Shown piece by piece: positions 7,212 through 11,848 of a stretch of 11,848 bases of DNA; the stretch's first letter is position 1; the number at the start of each line of letters is the position of its first letter. A program made the position numbers and the translations under genes. Source of the stretch: Hungatella sp. UBA3147. GTDB lineage: Bacteria; Bacillota; Clostridia; Lachnospirales; Lachnospiraceae. The stretch spans positions 1 through 11,848 of the forward strand of contig DEYX01000334.1 of NCBI GenBank assembly GCA_002365025.1, written 5' to 3'. Under the pieces are notes generated by a model. That model saw only the letters and a list, made by a program, of their open reading frames with translations. It was not told the origin of the DNA and did not search any database.

Positions 7212-8156
7212 TTACTGATGAATATGAGTTCCGGTCTTCCCCAGGATTCCCTCTTTTGCTTTTTCCAGCAAGGTGATGAGCGCATTGCGCCCTTCCTTGG
7301 AATCTGCGAATTTCACGGCAGCCTGTACCTTTGGCAGCATGGAGCCAGGAGCGAAGTGTCCTTCTCCAATATACTTGCGGGCATCGTCTGTTGTGATATC
7401 GTCCAACCATTTCTCTTCCGGTTTACCGAAGTTTATTGCTACTTTCTCAACTGCTGTGAGGATGATTAAGAAGTCTGCATCCAGTTCCTCTGCCAGCAAT
7501 TCACTTGCAAAATCTTTGTCAATAACTGCACTTGCACCTTTTAAATGATTTCCCTGGAGGGTAACGGGAATGCCGCCTCCTCCACAGGCGATAACCAGCT
7601 GTCCTGCTTCCACAAGGGAGCGGATCGCGCCGATTTCAATAATTTCTGAAGGGCTTGGAGAAGCTACCACACGGCGGTATCCACGTCCGGCATCTTCCTT
7701 TGTGATGTATCCGTACTTTTCCTCAGCCAGTTTCGCCTCTTCTGCGGTCATGAAGTGACCGATTGGCTTGCTGGGTGAGTTGAAAGCAGGATCATTTTCA
7801 TCCACACGAACCTGTGTGATCATGGTGGTTACAGGAATGTTACTGATGTTCCTGTTTACCAGCTCTTCTCTTAGAGCGTTCTGTAAGTCATAGCCGATAT
7901 AAGCCTGGCTCATGGCTACACAGACGGAAAGAGGAGTGTTTGGCTGCTTGGGATCTTCCCGTGTTAAAGCGCTCATTGCGTTGTTAATCATACCCACTTG
8001 TGGGCCGTTGCCGTGAACCACCACTACTTCACAGCCTTCTTCAATCAGGTCAACGATTGCTTTTGACGTGATCTTAACTGCAGCCATCTGCTCTGGTAAA
8101 GTGTTACCCAAAGCATTGCCCCCTAACGCAATAACAATTCTTTTCTTCTTTTCCAT
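7212..8156 (-). CDS. arcC: Carbamate kinase (ArcC/YqeA type)
   Basis: This 314-residue cytoplasmic kinase of the amino-acid kinase fold converts carbamoyl phosphate plus ADP to ATP plus carbamate. Motifs are ALGGNALG (10-17), VVHGNGPQVGMINNAM (46-61), IACGGGGIPV (189-198), VIDKDFASELLAEEL (211-225), ILTAVEKVAINFGKPE (232-247) and GHFAPGSMLPKVQAA (266-280). Length is normal for the family. In E. coli the equivalent gene in this pathway is yqeA. Placement right after ygeW fits substrate-level ATP formation from carbamoyl phosphate made by YgeW; this is inference from context. GAGG lies 8 nt before the ATG. A hairpin followed by T's lies between ygeW and this gene, so the kinase and permease may be expressed at a lower level than ygeW or have their own control. 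Confidence 0.96.
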   Translation of the reverse strand: MEKKKRIVIALGGNALGNTLPEQMAAVKITSKAIVDLIEEGCEVVVVHGNGPQVGMINNAMSALTREDPKQPNTPLSVCVAMSQAYIGYDLQNALREELVNRNISNIPVTTMITQVRVDENDPAFNSPSKPIGHFMTAEEAKLAEEKYGYITKEDAGRGYRRVVASPSPSEIIEIGAIRSLVEAGQLVIACGGGGIPVTLQGNHLKGASAVIDKDFASELLAEELDADFLIILTAVEKVAINFGKPEEKWLDDITTDDARKYIGEGHFAPGSMLPKVQAAVKFADSKEGRNALITLLEKAKEGILGKTGTHIHQ

Positions 8157-8183
8157 TTTGCTAACCTCTTAGTGATTAAGAAT

Positions 8184-8230
8184 TATATAAAAGGCGCACC
8201 CATATCCATTGGTTGGCTGCAGGTGCGCCT
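8184..8230 (-). terminator. Hairpin with T-rich tail between ygeW and arcC (attenuator or terminator-like)
   Basis: On the minus strand a perfect 9-bp stem, AGGCGCACC (8230-8222) with GGTGCGCCT (8200-8192), encloses a 21-nt loop and is followed by TTTTATATAA. An outer 7-bp pairing between 8234-8240 and 8177-8183 could extend it. It starts 39 nt after the ygeW stop and ends 36 nt before the arcC ATG. It could partly terminate transcription or protect the 3' end of a processed ygeW message. The large loop makes full termination uncertain. Confidence 0.6.
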
Positions 8231-8268
8231 GATATTCTTAAATATGGAGCAGCTGCCCCAATGTAAAA

Positions 8269-9462
8269 TTATTCAAAAATTCTCGGTGTTTTGCCAGTTT
8301 CCAGCTTCTTTAAGATTTCCTGAGGATTCTCAAATTTGCTTAAGAAGATCATAGCTGCGATTACATATGGCTTGTAGCTTGCTTCTTTGTATAATGGATC
8401 GCGGTAACGATCGAATACGGAAGCTACAACTTCACCGTCCTTGCAGCTTACATCGTTGATGTCAGCTGGTAAGCAGTGCATGTAAAGAGCCTTGCCATCT
8501 TTTGTGGTCTTCATAAGCTCTTCTGTACAGCACCAGTCTTTGTGGCTAGCGTTCTGAGCCAGTAATTCTTTCTCAAGGGCCTTGATGCCGTCTGTATCGC
8601 CTTCACCGTAAAGGTTGGTTCTCTTTTCCATAGCTGCGAATGGAGCCCAGCTCTTTGGATATACAACGTCAGCATCCTTGAATGCGTCAGCCATATCGTT
8701 GGATACACGGAAGGTACCGCCGGATTTCTCAGCGTTCTTCTTTGCAACTTCAACAACTTCAGGCATAACTTCATAGCCTTCCGGATGAGCTAAAACAACT
8801 TCCATACCCATACGTGTCATTAATCCGATGATTCCCTGAGGAACGGATAATGGCTTTCCGTAGGAAGGAGAGTAAGCCCATGTCATAGCCAGCTTTTTGC
8901 CCTTTAAGTTCTCGATGCCGCCCATCTCATGGATAATGTGAAGCATATCAGCCATACTCTGAGTTGGATGGTCAATGTCGCACTGTAAGTTTACTAAGGT
9001 TGGTCTCTGCTCTAAGATGCCGTCTTTATTACCCTGGGTAACAGCGTCCATGAATTCATGCATATAGGTATTTCCTTTGCCGATATACATATCATCGCGG
9101 ATACCGATAACATCTGCCATGAAGGAAACCATGTTAGCTGTTTCACGAACGGTCTCGCCGTGAGCTACCTGGGATTTGCCCTCGTCTAAATCCTGAACTT
9201 CCAGACCAAGTAAGTTACATGCGGAAGCGAAGGAGAAACGGGTACGTGTAGAGTTGTCGCGGAATAAAGAAATTCCAAGGCCGCTCTCGAATACTTTTGT
9301 GGAAATGTTGTTTTCTCTCATAAAGCGGAGAGCATCAGCAACGGTCCAGACAGCTTCCAGCTCGTCGTCGCTCTTTTCCCATGTTAAGAAGAAGTCATTC
9401 TCATACATCTCCTTAAAGTTTAAGGAATTCAGTTTGTCAATGTAATCCTGTAAGGTTTTCAT
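8269..9462 (-). CDS. ygeW: YgeW-type knotted carbamoyltransferase homologue
   Basis: This 397-residue protein belongs to the aspartate/ornithine carbamoyltransferase superfamily and matches E. coli YgeW (396 residues) in length and pattern. Carbamoyl-phosphate-binding residues are visible: FRDNSTRTRFSF (67-78, the S-T-R-T loop) and DHPTQSMADMLHI (164-176). The amino-acid-side loop is HCLPA (329-333). In OTCases the HCLP Cys contacts ornithine, but the rest of the second-substrate region differs and YgeW proteins are not known to make citrulline. In the purine-degradation context the likely role is the catabolic direction, releasing carbamoyl phosphate from a ureido compound for carbamate kinase; this is inference. 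The ATG at 9462 has AGGAGG 11 nt upstream. Arginine is mostly CGT/CGC where checked and isoleucine mostly ATC, which suggests strong expression. It lies between ygeY and arcC on the same strand, with structured gaps on both sides. Confidence 0.96.
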   Translation of the reverse strand: MKTLQDYIDKLNSLNFKEMYENDFFLTWEKSDDELEAVWTVADALRFMRENNISTKVFESGLGISLFRDNSTRTRFSFASACNLLGLEVQDLDEGKSQVAHGETVRETANMVSFMADVIGIRDDMYIGKGNTYMHEFMDAVTQGNKDGILEQRPTLVNLQCDIDHPTQSMADMLHIIHEMGGIENLKGKKLAMTWAYSPSYGKPLSVPQGIIGLMTRMGMEVVLAHPEGYEVMPEVVEVAKKNAEKSGGTFRVSNDMADAFKDADVVYPKSWAPFAAMEKRTNLYGEGDTDGIKALEKELLAQNASHKDWCCTEELMKTTKDGKALYMHCLPADINDVSCKDGEVVASVFDRYRDPLYKEASYKPYVIAAMIFLSKFENPQEILKKLETGKTPRIFE

Positions 9463-9645
9463 ATTGTAGTTAGCCTCCTGAATATTATCTTGTTTTATTG
9501 TTATCTATCCTTCATGCAGTCTGCCAGGCATTGATTGGGGAAGGAATGATCGGCAGATTGCAAAAATGATTGTTAGGAGTGGCGGCAGGCTTAAAAGGCC
9601 TGCTGCCAGAATTATGGTAAAATAGTTGATAATGGCTTGGTTAAA
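9463..9645 (-). other. Structured intergenic region between ygeY and ygeW
   Basis: This 183-nt gap inside the minus-strand gene cluster holds two hairpins and the ygeW ribosome binding site (AGGAGG, 9479-9474). The first hairpin lies 38 nt after the ygeY stop, with an 11-bp stem (9580-9590 with 9598-9608, one G:T pair). On the minus strand it is followed by CTCCTAACAATCATTTTT, which is not an immediate T tract. The second pairs 9515-9525 with 9552-9562 (11 positions, one wobble) around a 26-nt loop in which CATT and AATG could pair. I saw no known riboswitch core and no convincing promoter. Confidence 0.5.
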
Positions 9646-10956
9646 TTATTTGCAGTAAGCGGTTGGAAGTGCTGCATATACAGCTGCACAGGTAACCAGA
9701 TCCTGTTTCCAGGTCTTCTCGTTAGGAGCATGAGCCTGAGCTTCTGCACCAGGTCCAAAGCCGATGCATGGGATTCCGTTACGGCCCATGATGGAAACGC
9801 CGTTTGTAGAGAAGGTCCACTTGTCGGTAAGAGGGCGGGCAGTTCTCATAGCAACAGTTTCTTCTGCACCGATTCTTGCATCACCGTAAAGGTTCTTGTA
9901 AGCTTCTTCCAGTGCCTTGGTAACATCGTGATCCTCTGGAATAACCCAGGTTGGGAAGTAGCACTCGATCGGATAAGTAAGTCCAGTATAGGAAGGACGG
10001 GCATATTCGTACATGGTAACAGTAACGTCATTGCCGTATTTCTTAACGTTTGGAAGATTGCGGATCTCTTCCAGACAGCTTTCCCATGTTTCGCCTGCAG
10101 TCATACGACGGTCTAAGGATACGGAACAGGAGTCAGCAACTGCACAACGGCTTGGAGAGGTGAAGAAGATCTCGGAAGCAGTAACAGTACCGCGGCCTAA
10201 GAAGTTCGCTTCTTTCCACTCTTTGTTGTACTTCTCATCAAGCATCTTTACAAGGCCTTTGATTTCCTTGTCATCAGCAGCATCGTTCTCGTTAAGAGAG
10301 CGAACGTTCTGAAGAATATCAGCCATCTTGTAGATTGCGTTGTCACCGCGCTCTGGTGCGGAACCGTGGCAGGAGATACCCTTTACGTCGATACGGATTT
10401 CCATACGGCCTCTCTGTCCGCGGTAGATACCGCCGTCGGTTGGCTCTGTGGAAACAACGAATTCCGGACGAACCTTGCCTTCGTTGATGATATACTGCCA
10501 GCAAAGACCGTCACAGTCTTCTTCCTGAACAGTACCGGTAACTAATACGGTGTATTTGTCATTTAAAAGACCTAAGTCCTTCATGATTTTTGCGCCGTAA
10601 ACAGCAGATACGATACCGCCGCACTGATCGGATACGCCGCGGCCGCCGATTTCTGTATCATTCTCGTAGCCTTCGTATGGATCAAATGTCCAGTTGTTCT
10701 TGTTTCCGATACCAACGGTATCAATGTGAGCGTCAAAACCGATTAAGGTCTTGCCGGTTCCCATATAGCCTAATACGTTGCCCATGCCGTCGATTTCTAC
10801 TTTGTCGAAATCCAGCTTCCGCATTTCTTCTGCGATGCGGTCGATGTGAGCCTTCTCATCACAGCTCTCGCCTGGGAATTTAACGATTTCCCGTAAGAAT
10901 TTTGTCATGTCGGCTTCATAATTTTTTGCTGCTTCTTTGATTTTGTTGTAATCCAT
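9646..10956 (-). CDS. ygeY: YgeY-family M20-type metallohydrolase
   Basis: This 436-residue cytoplasmic protein is of the M20 peptidase/deacylase fold and closely matches E. coli YgeY (about 403 residues), the family named as selenium-metabolism-linked hydrolase. Numbered from the start used here, the dinuclear zinc site is complete: DAHIDTVG with H77 and D79, GGRGVSDQ with D110, VQEEDCDG with catalytic E145 and E146, STEPTDGG with E171, and HAPNEKT with H409. The dimerisation (lid) domain spans roughly 180-295. Two short insertions relative to E. coli lie near 222-243 and 360-375. I place the start at the ATG at 10956 because GGAGG is 8 nt upstream. An in-frame ATG at 10971 would add five residues but has no binding site, and that GGAGG overlaps it. 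It follows ygeX by 32 nt. The natural substrate is not established from sequence; an amide or ureido intermediate of purine breakdown is the likely guess. Confidence 0.95.
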   Translation of the reverse strand: MDYNKIKEAAKNYEADMTKFLREIVKFPGESCDEKAHIDRIAEEMRKLDFDKVEIDGMGNVLGYMGTGKTLIGFDAHIDTVGIGNKNNWTFDPYEGYENDTEIGGRGVSDQCGGIVSAVYGAKIMKDLGLLNDKYTVLVTGTVQEEDCDGLCWQYIINEGKVRPEFVVSTEPTDGGIYRGQRGRMEIRIDVKGISCHGSAPERGDNAIYKMADILQNVRSLNENDAADDKEIKGLVKMLDEKYNKEWKEANFLGRGTVTASEIFFTSPSRCAVADSCSVSLDRRMTAGETWESCLEEIRNLPNVKKYGNDVTVTMYEYARPSYTGLTYPIECYFPTWVIPEDHDVTKALEEAYKNLYGDARIGAEETVAMRTARPLTDKWTFSTNGVSIMGRNGIPCIGFGPGAEAQAHAPNEKTWKQDLVTCAAVYAALPTAYCK

Positions 10957-10988
10957 GTTTTTGTCCTCCATATTTTTTATATAAGTTA

Positions 10989-11848
10989 TTAACGTTCTTT
11001 TCCGTCCCAGACAATTGCTTTGTAACGCTCTGGATCGGTGTCACCCTCAGTAGAGAAGAGGAGAACTTTTGAATCCTTATTAAGTCCTAAATGCTCTTTT
11101 AACTCCTTGTATTCATCAAGAAGCATGATGCAGGCAAGAACTCCGAAAGGAGCAGCGCCTGATTCGCCGGAAGTTACCGGTGCATCGCCTTTGATAGGAG
11201 CAGCAAGCATTCTCATGCCCTGGGCAGCCACCCAGTCAGGAGCAGATACAAAGGTATCTACGTGATTCTTTAAAATATCCCAGGAGATCGTGTTTGGCTC
11301 TCCGCAGGCAAGGCCGGCCATAATGGTCTGCATATCGCCGTCTACGATGCGGATATCTCCGTCGCCGGCTTTTGCACCCTTATAGAGGCAGTCAGCCACA
11401 TCAGCTTCTACAACGACTACCTTAGGAGGATTCTTAGGATAGCGGTTTGCAAAATATCCCTGAACAGCTCCTGCAAGAGAACCTACACCAGCCTGAACAA
11501 ATACATGGGTCGGTCTGTCGCAGCCGTTTTCCTCAAGCTGCTCATTCGCTTCCAGTGCCATGGTTCCGTAGCCCTGCATGATCCAGGCAGGAATCTCTTC
11601 ATAACCATCCCAGGCAGTATCCTGTACCACAACGCCGTTCTTTGTTTTAGAAGCAGCATCTGCAGCCATGCGGACACATTCGTCATAGTTGACTTCTTCA
11701 ATGGTAACAGTAGCGCCTTCTGCTTTAATATTGTTGAAACGGGTGATCGTGGAGCCCTTTGGCATATAGACTACGGATTTCTGGCCTAACCGGTTCGCTG
11801 CCCATGCAACACCGCGTCCGTGATTGCCGTCGGTAGCGGTGAAGAAGG
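10989..11848 (-). CDS. ygeX: Diaminopropionate ammonia-lyase (5' end outside window)
   Basis: The minus-strand frame is open from the right edge of the window (first full codon 11846-11844) to a TAA at 10989-10991, giving 285 visible residues of an enzyme that is about 400 long in E. coli. It is a fold-type II PLP enzyme that splits 2,3-diaminopropionate into pyruvate and two ammonia. Visible motifs are TATDGNHGRGVAWAA near the edge (its Asp is a catalytic residue in the characterised E. coli enzyme), YMPKGS, VVQDTAWDGY with the second catalytic-type Asp, AGVGSLAGAVQGY, IMAGLACGEPN, SGESGAAPFGVL and LFSTEGDTDPERY. The PLP lysine lies upstream of the window. The ATG at 11765 falls inside the conserved domain and is not the start. 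It is the first visible gene of the ygeX-Y-W-arcC-permease cluster, and its promoter lies outside. Confidence 0.96.
   Translation of the reverse strand, partial: FFTATDGNHGRGVAWAANRLGQKSVVYMPKGSTITRFNNIKAEGATVTIEEVNYDECVRMAADAASKTKNGVVVQDTAWDGYEEIPAWIMQGYGTMALEANEQLEENGCDRPTHVFVQAGVGSLAGAVQGYFANRYPKNPPKVVVVEADVADCLYKGAKAGDGDIRIVDGDMQTIMAGLACGEPNTISWDILKNHVDTFVSAPDWVAAQGMRMLAAPIKGDAPVTSGESGAAPFGVLACIMLLDEYKELKEHLGLNKDSKVLLFSTEGDTDPERYKAIVWDGKER

Noticed and set aside
7095..7469. 124-codon + strand frame opposite the permease start and carbamate kinase end
   Set aside because: It runs across two real genes in antisense; low-complexity translation and no start signal.
9463..9645. Purine riboswitch upstream of ygeW
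   Set aside because: No three-way junction core or loop sequences of the known purine classes could be recognised; only the two simple hairpins are supported.
9637..10116. 159-codon open frame on the + strand
   Set aside because: It lies antisense to the conserved ygeY coding sequence, shows no family motif, and has no ribosome binding site.

Overview
The window looks like the chromosome of an anaerobic clostridial Firmicute, most likely a gut or soil Lachnospiraceae (Lacrimispora/Enterocloster-like). This rests on moderate GC, strong AGGAGG ribosome binding sites, hairpin-plus-T terminators and the style of the proteins. The genus is an inference. Most of the window encodes fermentative purine/urate catabolism of the E. 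coli xdh-ygeWXY-yqeA type.

Left part, + strand (1-1864): the 3' end of a molybdopterin-subunit gene (xdhA), then xdhB (FAD subunit) and xdhC (2Fe-2S subunit). Together they encode a three-subunit xanthine dehydrogenase-type molybdenum hydroxylase. The operon ends at a strong hairpin terminator (1890-1941).

Middle (1969-5767): a minus-strand araC-tspO pair, in which an AraC-family regulator is followed 36 nt later by a TspO/MBR membrane protein. A divergently transcribed glycogen phosphorylase gene (glgP) follows on the + strand. A 151-bp divergent promoter region lies between araC and glgP. A perfect 15-bp hairpin (5776-5812) separates glgP from the convergent operon to its right.

Right part, minus strand (11848 down to 5819): ygeX (diaminopropionate ammonia-lyase, cut by the window edge), ygeY (M20-type metallohydrolase), ygeW (knotted carbamoyltransferase homologue), carbamate kinase (arcC/yqeA) and an NCS2 nucleobase permease. 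Hairpins lie in the ygeY-ygeW and ygeW-arcC gaps.

Proposed joint function (inference): the permease imports a purine and the Xdh complex carries out hydroxylation or reduction at the purine ring. After ring opening, YgeY and YgeW process ureido/amide intermediates. YgeW would release carbamoyl phosphate, which carbamate kinase uses to make ATP, and YgeX would deaminate 2,3-diaminopropionate to pyruvate and ammonia. Other expected partners (ygfK, ssnA, hydA, yqeB/yqeC, the rest of xdhA) are not in the window and may lie beyond either end. I found no tRNA, rRNA, CRISPR array, insertion sequence or attachment site. The points that most deserve a second look are polar-residue substitutions in the permease core, a Trp-to-Arg change in TspO, structured intergenic regions in the ygeXYW operon, and the split of the purine locus by araC-tspO-glgP.
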